A stretch of DNA of 8,916 nt from Acidobacteriota bacterium. Lineage in GTDB: Bacteria; Acidobacteriota; Terriglobia; Acidiferrales; UBA7541. The DNA is taken from the NCBI GenBank assembly GCA_028876695.1, contig JAGWRH010000372.1, forward strand, positions 1 through 8,916, in the 5' to 3' direction. The notes under the pieces are model-generated. The model searched no databases. It was not told the origin of the DNA and saw only the letters and a program-made list of their open reading frames with translations. Position 1 is the stretch's first letter; each line of letters starts with the position of its first letter. Positions 1 through 5,207 of the stretch are shown here, piece after piece. Both the position numbers and the translations under genes were made by a program.

Positions 1-2
1 CG

Positions 3-158
3 CAGGTGACCGATTTTCAGGAACAGGTCGATGACAACGGCAATCCAGGCGCGTGGTCATCTACCGCATATTGCTTTCAAGACACGCGTTACGCCGAATG
101 CGGCAGGCAGGACAACGTCACGCCGCCGCACTCGCCGCTGCTCAGCCAAGAACAGTAG
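3..158 (+). CDS. 3' end of an unidentified protein (partial, starts before the window)
   Basis: An open frame enters from the left edge and gives 51 residues before a TAG stop at 156-158. The residue mix is that of a real protein rather than a GC-rich shadow: Asp, Asn, Gln, Tyr and two Cys are well represented, ending in HSPLLSQEQ. The two Cys (in YCFQ and AECG) and the polar, Asn/Gly-rich composition would fit an exported or surface protein, but no family can be recognised from this tail. It converges on the minus-strand hydrolase, whose stop lies 19 bp beyond this one, with a small hairpin between them. A shadow frame over the same bases starts at 31 but has Arg/Thr-rich composition and is less plausible. 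Confidence 0.5.
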   Translation, partial: QVTDFQEQVDDNGNPGAWSSTAYCFQDTRYAECGRQDNVTPPHSPLLSQEQ

Positions 159-159
159 C

Positions 160-175
160 CGGGGCCTTCGCCCCG
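160..175. terminator. GC-rich hairpin between two convergent genes
   Basis: CGGGGC (160-165) pairs perfectly with GCCCCG (170-175) around a CTTC tetraloop. It sits between the stop of the plus-strand partial gene and the stop of the minus-strand hydrolase, so it could serve both as a bidirectional transcription end. There is no clear U-tract on either side, so intrinsic termination is a guess based on position and symmetry. Confidence 0.35.
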
Positions 176-177
176 TT

Positions 178-1248
178 CTACCCCAGCGCTTCGGCCAGAA
201 ATCTCCCGAATCTGTAGCCCGCCACGTGCTTGAACGGCGTCACTCCGAGTGAATAATGGCCGCAAGGCAACCGTAACGACGCGAAGTCGATTCCCGCGTC
301 GCGCATGCGCTCGAGCAGTTCGTCGGTGAATTCCGGCCAGAACGTCGGATCGTATTTCCCGGTGATCAACAGCATCTTTCTCTCGGCGCCCGGCAATTTC
401 GCTAAATACGGCATGGGACTGATCGGCGACCAGTAACTTCGCAATTCGCCGGCGGCGACGTGCTGCCCCAACTGCTCCCACACGTTCGCGGTGGTCAGCC
501 CGTTCGCCACCACGTCGCCAAAGTACGTGGACGCGTGCAAAAACGCGCCCGCCTTCACCGCCGGATCGTGGCACATGGCGATGAATCCAATGCACGACCC
601 GATGCTCGTCCCAAGAATTCCCAAGCGGTCGTAACCTTGAAGCTCCAGCCAGCGCAGCGTGGTCCTCACGTCCACGATCGCCTGGCGGTTGGCCTGCAGC
701 GTCAGGCCGATAATCGGCGCGACCAAATGATCGGCGCGACGATAGCCCGGAATCGCGCGGCGGTCGTGATAGGGCAAGCTGATTTTTACGGCCGTGATGC
801 CTAGCCGGTTGAGCCATTTGCAGACGCCCTGCTGCTCTTCCCATTTCGCATTCCATTGCGCCAGTACGACGACGGCGCGCCCCTTGCCTTTCGCCGGGGC
901 GTGGCCGTCTGCCGGTTCCGTGCCATTCGCCGCCGCGCGCGCGGGGAAATACTGTCCATAGACGCGATTGTTCTCCTTCCAAGGAGAGCGGATGGCGCTG
1001 GTAAAGGTCAGCACGTTGCCGTCGAGCTTGTAATCTTGCGCAGGAGGCGCTGAAAACCAGGCGTCGCTTTCGGCAATTGTCTGCCGGACGAACTGGTCGA
1101 GATAGGCGCGCGGATTGGGCTCTGCCGCGTCGCCGCCGATATGTTCGAGGCCCCATTCGAAGGGCAGACGCGTCCGGATGGGCTCCTGATCGAAGCGCAT
1201 CTTTTCGTAGGCATGCACCCGCCGCTTGATCCAACTCTTCATGTTCAT
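178..1248 (-). CDS. alpha/beta hydrolase family protein
   Basis: This is a 356-residue protein of the alpha/beta hydrolase fold, probably cytoplasmic: no signal peptide or membrane segment is seen. The nucleophile elbow G-T-S-I-G places the catalytic Ser at about residue 215. An ITGKYDPTFWPEF segment supplies the likely acid Asp at about 300, and LPCGHYSLG supplies the likely His at about 331, so order and spacing of the triad are as expected. The first ~125 residues precede the core, which opens with a hydrophobic strand (AVVVLAQW) and may include substrate-binding elements. The substrate cannot be told from sequence; esterase, peptidase-like or dienelactone-hydrolase-like roles are all possible. 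Two in-frame ATGs (1248 and 1242) lie close together. The upstream one is taken because an AGG core sits about 10 bases before it. The gene stands alone on its strand, with a long gene-free stretch upstream. Confidence 0.85.
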   Translation of the reverse strand: MNMKSWIKRRVHAYEKMRFDQEPIRTRLPFEWGLEHIGGDAAEPNPRAYLDQFVRQTIAESDAWFSAPPAQDYKLDGNVLTFTSAIRSPWKENNRVYGQYFPARAAANGTEPADGHAPAKGKGRAVVVLAQWNAKWEEQQGVCKWLNRLGITAVKISLPYHDRRAIPGYRRADHLVAPIIGLTLQANRQAIVDVRTTLRWLELQGYDRLGILGTSIGSCIGFIAMCHDPAVKAGAFLHASTYFGDVVANGLTTANVWEQLGQHVAAGELRSYWSPISPMPYLAKLPGAERKMLLITGKYDPTFWPEFTDELLERMRDAGIDFASLRLPCGHYSLGVTPFKHVAGYRFGRFLAEALG

Positions 1249-1689
1249 AAAAAATATACCTGACCGTGCGGGTAGAGGCCAGATTCACGGTCGTGACTTG
1301 CGGCGGAGACCGGGTACGCAGATTTGCGGGAGCGGGGAGGAAAAATTGTCGTTCGAAATGAAGCTCCTGGATGCGCTGCGATGTATCGGTTAGACGTGTA
1401 CCCGATTGTTTGTTTTCTATGAGTTACGCGTGTTTCTAATCGTATGAGTGTATCGGTTAGGTTTCGCGGCTGTGAGTGAACAGAAGGCGAACACTTCGCG
1501 GGCTGAAGGCGAGGCAGATTCGGCTGATCGTAGGGAGCGGTGGCTGGGTTGAGTATCATTTTGTTTGCCGCCTACATCCCGCGTCGCTGCTGGCGGCAGC
1601 ACTGGCGCGTCCGGGGCGGCCTTCCCTCCTTTCCGCTCTCGGCTGGAGGGCGGGTGACCTGCCCACGACAGCCTCGGCGGGCAGTCTGA
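1249..1689. other. gene-free stretch upstream of the hydrolase
   Basis: No frame here has convincing protein-like composition. The part around 1365-1470 is noticeably more AT-rich than its surroundings, as promoter regions often are, and carries a duplicated 12-bp motif listed separately. The part around 1580-1690 is GC-rich, with small hairpins such as GGGCGGG (1648-1654) pairing with CCTGCCC (1658-1664), one G-T wobble, around a TGA loop. The hydrolase promoter should lie here on the minus strand, but no -35/-10 pair could be assigned with confidence. Confidence 0.5.
1382..1460. repeat. 12-bp direct repeat, second copy part of an inverted repeat
   Basis: TGTATCGGTTAG occurs at 1382-1393 and again, identically, at 1449-1460, starts 67 bp apart. 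The second copy also faces CTAATCG (1436-1442), which pairs with its CGGTTAG end apart from one T-G mismatch, giving an operator-like dyad with an 11-bp spacer. It lies about 135-210 bp upstream of the hydrolase start, in an AT-richer patch. A regulator site is possible but no regulator is encoded nearby. Confidence 0.4.
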
Positions 1690-1878
1690 AAACGATCCAC
1701 GGTAGCACGGCTATCGAATTCGGTCGAGGTTCAATTCCGCGGCAGTACCAACTTTCCTGATCTGGGAATTGCGGATGGCACACTGTTCAGCGCGGAATAC
1801 ACCTACGACCTGGTCGGCAAGGATTTGCAGGTCAATGATCCCACGGGAACATCCGCCTTTTCCTACAAGTGGGGTCCC
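1690..1878 (+). pseudogene. short coding fossil resembling an RHS/YD-repeat protein
   Basis: Frame 1 after a TGA at 1687 reads as protein-like sequence up to about 1878. The stretch AEYTYDLVGKDLQ followed by VNDPTGTSAFSYK matches the rhythm of a YD repeat (YxYDxxGxLxxVxDPxGTxxFxYD), the unit of RHS-type surface and toxin-carrier proteins. There is no plausible start codon or ribosome site, and downstream the composition becomes Arg/Ala-rich and unlike any repeat, so only one decayed unit or so remains. The frame stays open to a TAG at 2071-2073, but that tail overlaps several stem-loops and is probably not coding. The RHS assignment rests on pattern resemblance over about 30 residues; it could be another extracellular repeat protein. 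Confidence 0.4.
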
Positions 1879-1879
1879 C

Positions 1880-2142
1880 CGGCGCGCGTTTTTCGAGCGC
1901 GCCGATCATCCGAAATCGTGGCTGTGGAGCAGCTACCGTTTTATCTGATCGGCGGGCCCGGTGGTGTGTCCGCCGAACGCGCAATGGAAGCCAAGAGCTA
2001 CGAGACACGCCCCAGAGCGCACGCCTGCAAAACCAGGCGTGCGGCACCCCGCGAGTTTACGCAGGAGATGTAGCTGACGCGTTGTGCGGTATTATCAGGC
2101 CTCTTACGGCGGGCAGCGCTGAGGAAGGGACTGCCACCCGCC
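1880..2142 (+). other. run of five stem-loops, possible structured leader or RNA element
   Basis: Five successive hairpins can be drawn. H1: CGGCGCGC (1880-1887) with GCGCGCCG (1897-1904), 8 bp, 9-nt loop. H2: GTGGCTG (1918-1924) with CAGCTAC (1930-1936), 7 bp with one G-U, 5-nt loop. H3: TCGGCGG (1949-1955) with CCGCCGA (1970-1976), 7 bp, 14-nt loop. H4: CGCACGCCTG (2018-2027) with CAGGCGTGCG (2034-2043), 10 perfect bp and a CAAAAC loop. H5: GGCGGGCAG (2108-2116) with CTGCC (2131-2135) and CGCC (2139-2142), with a 3-nt bulge. The run ends about 15 bases before the ribosome site of the CPBP-fold gene, so it could be a structured 5' leader, a separate small RNA or an assembly of repeats. GC-rich DNA forms chance hairpins easily, so only H4 is individually striking. 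No known riboswitch class was recognised. Confidence 0.35.
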
Positions 2143-2167
2143 CACCCTTCACCATTAAGGAACATGT

Positions 2168-2884
2168 ATGAGCACCGCTAACACACTCTTGAGTGGAGCA
2201 GCTGACCGGACTTCAATGGCGAGGGTTGTGTACGCGGCCCTCTTCCTGATAGCGTCATCCGCAGCATTTGTTGGATCATTTGCGGCATACGACCACCACC
2301 TCATCGCCGCCGGTCATATTTCCGCATCTGCTATGCTCGACGCACGATCAGATGTACTTGCCGCGGCCTTCTCCGTCGTCACCCTGGCTGTGGCAATCCT
2401 CGTCACAATTCCAGCCTTGCGAGAAAATTTGACCGGCCACACGATCTCGCTAGTTCCTAGCGCGGGCTGGGGATTGTTAGCCGGGCTCGGTGCGTTTCTC
2501 CTGGTCATCCCGGCACTTCTCAGCGAAAGCAAACACTCGCCGATGGGCCATTATCTTGCAAACAACTTGCTGACGACTGGGGGTGCCTCCCTGTTGGCGA
2601 TAATCTTGGTTGCGCTACCAATCGCATCGGAGACGTTCTTTAGGCGCATCCTGTTTTGGGCAATCCTAAGTCGAACATCATTAGTAGCGGCCCTTTTGAC
2701 AACGACGCTGCTGTTTGTGATCGTTTGGCCGCTTTTCAATGCTCTCGCCGCACTTGTTCTCGGCGCAGTTACCTGTATTCTCTTTTATAGGACCCGCAGT
2801 TTATTTGCCTGCATCATCGCGGACTCGTTCTTCACGCTGTCGTGCGCTGCCTTTCTTCTGTGGACTGTTCTGGAGCGGACATAA
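2168..2884 (+). CDS. CPBP-fold (CAAX protease-like) membrane protein with degenerate active site
   Basis: This 238-residue hydrophobic protein has about six to eight predicted membrane segments, for example near residues 19-40, 63-84, 99-118, 138-153, 170-205 and 212-234. It matches the CPBP/Abi (Rce1-like) metalloprotease family: LPIASETFFRR aligns with the family motif Pi-x-EE-xx-FR, and the last third keeps the typical order of hydrophobic stretch, LFYRTRSLFAC segment and final helix. However, the first Glu of the EE pair is Ser154 (only Glu155 remains), the FxxxH motif is F183-V-I-V-W187, and the His of the final helix appears to be Asp219. Proteolysis is therefore doubtful; a binding, immunity-like or regulatory role is possible. 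The ATG at 2168 follows AAGGAA (2157-2162) with good spacing, and an out-of-frame ATG four bases earlier gives only five codons. The gene seems less GC-rich than the pilus-related genes downstream, hinting at transfer. It stands alone. Confidence 0.75.
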   Translation: MSTANTLLSGAADRTSMARVVYAALFLIASSAAFVGSFAAYDHHLIAAGHISASAMLDARSDVLAAAFSVVTLAVAILVTIPALRENLTGHTISLVPSAGWGLLAGLGAFLLVIPALLSESKHSPMGHYLANNLLTTGGASLLAIILVALPIASETFFRRILFWAILSRTSLVAALLTTTLLFVIVWPLFNALAALVLGAVTCILFYRTRSLFACIIADSFFTLSCAAFLLWTVLERT

Positions 2885-3089
2885 GGCTGGTTGGGTTGAC
2901 CTGCCCCCAAACGTTGCGCAAGGGATAACACGGCGTCGGCATGATGACCCGTTCCCATTCTTTGTCACAGCCGAAACTAGGTTTTTGGGCGGCTGAAGTT
3001 CATTTCGCCTGATTTCATGCGGCTTTCGTGTACTCTAGGACCTCTAACAACAGTCTGAAATTCCCGCTGCCTTTTCACCGACGTGTGAG
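2885..3089. other. short gene-free spacer between the CPBP gene and the IS remnant
   Basis: Nothing coding is supported here. TGACCTGCCCCC at 2897-2908 resembles the terminal bases of some IS3-family elements and repeats, in the same orientation and with one change, the sequence at 3090-3101. No terminator hairpin for the CPBP gene was recognised. Confidence 0.4.
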
Positions 3090-3622
3090 TGACCAGCCCC
3101 CTAGCTCCGCGCACAGGATCATACGACACTCGATTCGCCTGACGGCGCAGTTTGTGCCTGCGGCACTGGCGCAAATGGCGGCGCGCAGGGAGCCGTAGGC
3201 GACCGGAGAGCCGCCATTTGCCGCGCGAACTCGGCCGGTGTCCGATACCCCAAGCTGCTGTGGGGCCGCTCTTCGTTGTACTCCTTTCGCCACGCCGCGA
3301 TCTTCCGCCGCGCCTCGAACAAGTTTGCAAACCAGCTCGGGTTTAAGCATTCGTCCCGCAGCTTCCCGTGCAAACTCTCCACGTGTGCATTCTGCACCGG
3401 CTTGCCCGGTTCGATATGGACCGCCTCGATCTTCCTCTCCAGGCACCACGCCAGAAAGTGCCTGCTCGTAAACTCCGGCCCGTTGTCGGAGCGAATCGCC
3501 TGCGGTGTGCCGCGCTCGGCGATGATCGCTTCCAGCACTCGCGTCACTCGACGGCTTCCCATACTCGTGTCCACTTCCAGCGCCAGGCACTCCCGCGTGT
3601 ACGGATCGACCACGCTCAGCCG
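3090..3622 (-). mobile_element. IS3-family insertion sequence remnant, 5' half missing
   Basis: The remnant comprises the C-terminal half of an IS3-type transposase (3119-3622, minus strand) plus about 30 bp to a possible outer end, TGACCAGCCCCC at 3090-3101, whose TGA-rich-in-C start fits IS3-type terminal repeats. The opposite terminal repeat and the whole orfA/early orfB part are absent: coding similarity stops near 3622 and a stop follows in frame at 3635-3637. The outer end is assigned by position and resemblance only, and no target duplication can be shown because the other end is lost. Confidence 0.6.
3119..3622 (-). pseudogene. truncated IS3-family transposase (C-terminal half of orfB, DDE integrase core)
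   Basis: About 168 residues of an IS3-type transposase are readable without interruption, from RLSVVDPYTRECLALEVD to a normal TGA stop at 3119-3121. The second catalytic Asp lies in RSDNGPEF and the catalytic Glu in NAHVESLHGK, with exactly 35 residues between them, the D(35)E spacing of IS3-family integrase cores. NEERPHSSLGYRTPAEF is the usual conserved end of this group. The first catalytic Asp, which lies in the strand just upstream of this part in intact proteins, the HTH-like N-terminus and orfA are missing, so it cannot be active alone. Reading further upstream in the same frame gives a few unrelated residues and then a stop, so the break is a deletion or recombination point rather than a simple frameshift. 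The retained half has no internal stop, which suggests a fairly recent truncation. Confidence 0.88.
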
Positions 3623-3656
3623 GGTGCACCAGGTTTACGGTCTTGACGTTGAGGGT

Positions 3657-3685
3657 GCCCAACGCTCGGTGTGTGAGCGTGGGGC
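3657..3685. repeat. imperfect GC-rich hairpin next to the IS truncation point
   Basis: GCCCAACGCTC (3657-3667) pairs with GAGCGTGGGGC (3675-3685) with one A-G mismatch around a GGTGTGT loop. It starts about 35 bp from the point where the transposase is cut. Its shape (GGGTGCCC at one end, GGGGC at the other) resembles palindromic intergenic repeats I associate with Acidobacteriota; that is from memory and unverified. A terminator is an alternative. Confidence 0.4.
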
Positions 3686-3945
3686 CTTTGCTTGTTCTCC
3701 GGTTCGGCAGAGGCCGAGCTTCTTCATTCCACGGGATCGAGTCAGATGTCCCACCCGGCGGGTTGCCTGTACAGGGCCGTACGCGGGTATCATCCAAACC
3801 TTGCCGCGGAAAAGGCCTCATCGCTACGTTTAAAGCTTCCATCCCCAACTGGGCGCAGCAAGCAGCGCCCCTACGTTCACCGACAACGTGGCGACAATAC
3901 GATCACTTGAAGGACCGAGCGCAACGTTTCGTTCAAAGGCAAAAG

Positions 3946-4007
3946 CAGATCCTTGCTTGCGGCAGGCAGGCCTCGTCGGCCAGACTGCGGCCTCGCTCGG
4001 GATGACA
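3946..4007. repeat. dispersed-repeat-like element (CAGATCCTT ... CGGGATGACA)
   Basis: The unit runs from CAGATCCTTGC to CGCTCGGGATGACA, with a GC-rich core that includes GGCCTCGTCGGCC (3969-3981). Read on the minus strand it begins TGTCATCCCGAGCG and ends AAGGATCTG, which is the form of a widespread class of intergenic repeats in several bacterial phyla. Only one copy is in this window, so repeat status is inferred from resemblance. Confidence 0.45.
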
Positions 4008-4141
4008 GAGCGCGCGAAGGTCGGCGATCGAAAAAGCATGCCGAGACGCGGTTAGCCAGTGCGACACGGCGGGATGCGGGGCGAGTTGAGAGTTCGGCAA
4101 GTGATCTGGCAAACTCAAAGCGTACCTCCCGCGGAATTTAT

Positions 4142-5083
4142 ATGTCTTTAGCGCCATTCACCGCATTTACAGCGACGATTGCTGCCGTGATTTTCTGCTT
4201 TGGGCTGGTTGTGGGCAGCTTTCTGAACGTGTGCATTGTGCGCATTCCGAGCGGAAAATCGATTGTTTCGCCGCCGTCGGCATGCCCGAAATGCGGCGCG
4301 CACATACGTCCGTACGACAACATCCCGGTGATCAGCTGGGTGGTGCTGCGCGGCCGATGCCGCGGCTGCCAAGCGCGAATTTCGCCGATCTATCCGGCAG
4401 TCGAGCTGCTGACGGCGCTGCTTTTCCTTGGCTGCTATCTGGCGTTCGGGCTGACGGTGGACGCGCTGAAATGGGCCGTATTTTCAGCGCTGATGATCGT
4501 GTTGGTGTTCACCGATTTGCGCGAGCGCATCCTGCCGGACGTGGTGAATTTTTCCGGATTCGCGGCGGGATTGGTCTTGAGCTTTTTTACCGCGCCTTCG
4601 GATGGCACCGCGACGTGGATCGCGAACCAGCTGTTCACGCATCCGCTTCCGCGACCAGTTCTTTCTTTCGCCGACGCGATGCTCGGCGCAGCGTTAGGCA
4701 GCGGCTTGCTCTGGCTGGTCTCCAAAGCCTACTTCCGGATGCGGCATCGCGAAGGGATGGGGCTGGGCGACGTGAAAATGATGCTGCTGATCGGCGCGTT
4801 TCTGGGGCCGAGGCTGACGCTGCTTACGATTCTGGCCGGGTCGCTGCTGGGCAGCATTCTGGGCTTGTTCATCATCATGGGGCTTTTCCTGGGAGGCTGG
4901 AAGCGCGGGGTGGCGGAACGCGCGAGCCGCCGAGGACTTGGGACGTCGCCGCAGCTTCGCTGCGCCGTGGCGATGAAGTATCCGTTGCCGTTTGGAACAT
5001 ACCTGGGCGTCGCGGCGGTGCTGGCGGTATTTTTCGGCAGCCCGATCGTGCAGTGGTATCAGTCTCTGCTGATGGTGCGGTGA
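4142..5083 (+). CDS. pilD: prepilin peptidase (type IV leader peptidase, A24 family)
   Basis: This membrane aspartic protease cleaves the leader from type IV prepilins and type II secretion pseudopilins, and in many species N-methylates the new N-terminus. The 313-residue protein has the full family layout: an N-terminal helix leading to GSFLNVCIVRIP (25-36), two CxxC pairs (C48/C51 and C73/C76) in the cytoplasmic zinc-binding and methylation region with PYDNIPVISWVVLRGRC between, then catalytic Asp125 in TDLRERILPD and catalytic Asp210 in GMGLGDVKM, followed by further membrane helices. Length is somewhat above the usual 250-290, mainly from a loop near 150-172 and a basic loop near 262-280. 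The ATG at 4142 is chosen because family similarity begins there; an open frame extends back to 3953 but runs through a repeat and is not protein-like. No good Shine-Dalgarno precedes it. It is first in a same-strand run with a sensor kinase and sigma-54 regulator, which fits pilus or secretion control. Confidence 0.93.
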   Translation: MSLAPFTAFTATIAAVIFCFGLVVGSFLNVCIVRIPSGKSIVSPPSACPKCGAHIRPYDNIPVISWVVLRGRCRGCQARISPIYPAVELLTALLFLGCYLAFGLTVDALKWAVFSALMIVLVFTDLRERILPDVVNFSGFAAGLVLSFFTAPSDGTATWIANQLFTHPLPRPVLSFADAMLGAALGSGLLWLVSKAYFRMRHREGMGLGDVKMMLLIGAFLGPRLTLLTILAGSLLGSILGLFIIMGLFLGGWKRGVAERASRRGLGTSPQLRCAVAMKYPLPFGTYLGVAAVLAVFFGSPIVQWYQSLLMVR

Positions 5084-5114
5084 TGGAACGATTCGAGGAA
5101 AAGCCGCGGCAGGG

Positions 5115-5180
5115 AGCTTCAGGGGCTATAACCCTTCGTCAATTGGGCAGGTCGATGCCGCACCTGAAGGTGCGACTTAC
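5115..5180. repeat. hairpin-bearing intergenic repeat-like element between pilD and the kinase gene
   Basis: The spacer contains GCTTCAGGGGCTATAACCC (a decayed form of a GGGGCTAAAGCCCC-type palindrome) followed by GATGCCGCACCTGAAGGTGC, in which CGCACC (5159-5164) pairs with GGTGCG (5169-5174) around TGAA. Paired modules of this kind look like a dispersed Acidobacteriota repeat, recalled but not checked. It may stabilise or attenuate the message between the two genes. A 42-codon frame (5083-5211) runs across it, with its start overlapping the pilD stop and its stop overlapping the kinase start; as it consists of the repeat it is probably not a gene. Confidence 0.45.
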
Positions 5181-5207
5181 AAAACGATTTACAGGACGCG
5201 GAAAGCG

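Larger units (their letters stand above)
3623..4141. other. gene-free scar region with repeat-like elements
   Basis: No frame on either strand is protein-like over this stretch. It begins at the point where transposase similarity ends, and contains an imperfect 11-bp hairpin (3657-3685) and a dispersed-repeat-like element (3946-4007), both listed separately. The prepilin peptidase promoter should be in the right part, but no convincing -35/-10 or sigma-54 pair was found. Confidence 0.5.

Noticed and set aside
89..1288. A 399-residue minus-strand frame overlapping the hydrolase
   Set aside because: Arg/Gly/Ala-rich composition with no motifs; the alternative frame 178-1248 carries the complete hydrolase triad.
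1730..1752. tRNA-like 3' end (GAGGTTCAATTCC then GCGGCAGTACCA)
   Set aside because: The T-arm has a mismatch, no matching 5' acceptor strand (GTACTGC) lies 60-90 bases upstream, and no anticodon arm could be drawn. Also it overlaps the coding fossil. Probably chance.
1775..1790. TGGCAC as a -24 element
   Set aside because: The -12 half is absent at the required distance and the site is inside the coding fossil.
2899..3000. Possible MITE-like inverted repeat between CTGCCCCCAAACG and the complement of GGTTTTTGGGCGG
   Set aside because: The arms agree at only about 9 of 14 positions after alignment, no better than expected for C-rich and A-rich runs.
3075..3848. A 257-residue minus-strand frame covering the IS remnant and scar
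   Set aside because: Over the IS part it is a shadow of the real transposase frame, and over the rest it has no recognisable motif.
102..3970. GCGGCAGGCAGG shared at about 104-115 and 3959-3970
   Set aside because: Flanking bases do not match, one copy is inside a coding region, and a short GC-rich match like this is expected by chance.
3953..4141. N-terminal extension of the prepilin peptidase to 3953
   Set aside because: The extra 63 residues are Arg-rich, run through a repeat-like element and have no counterpart in the family; the protein-like part begins at 4142.
5144..5158. Sigma-54-like -24/-12 site (TGGGCA, 5 bp, ATGC) before the kinase gene
   Set aside because: Only the invariant GG and GC have the right spacing; other consensus bases fail and it lies within a repeat-like element.
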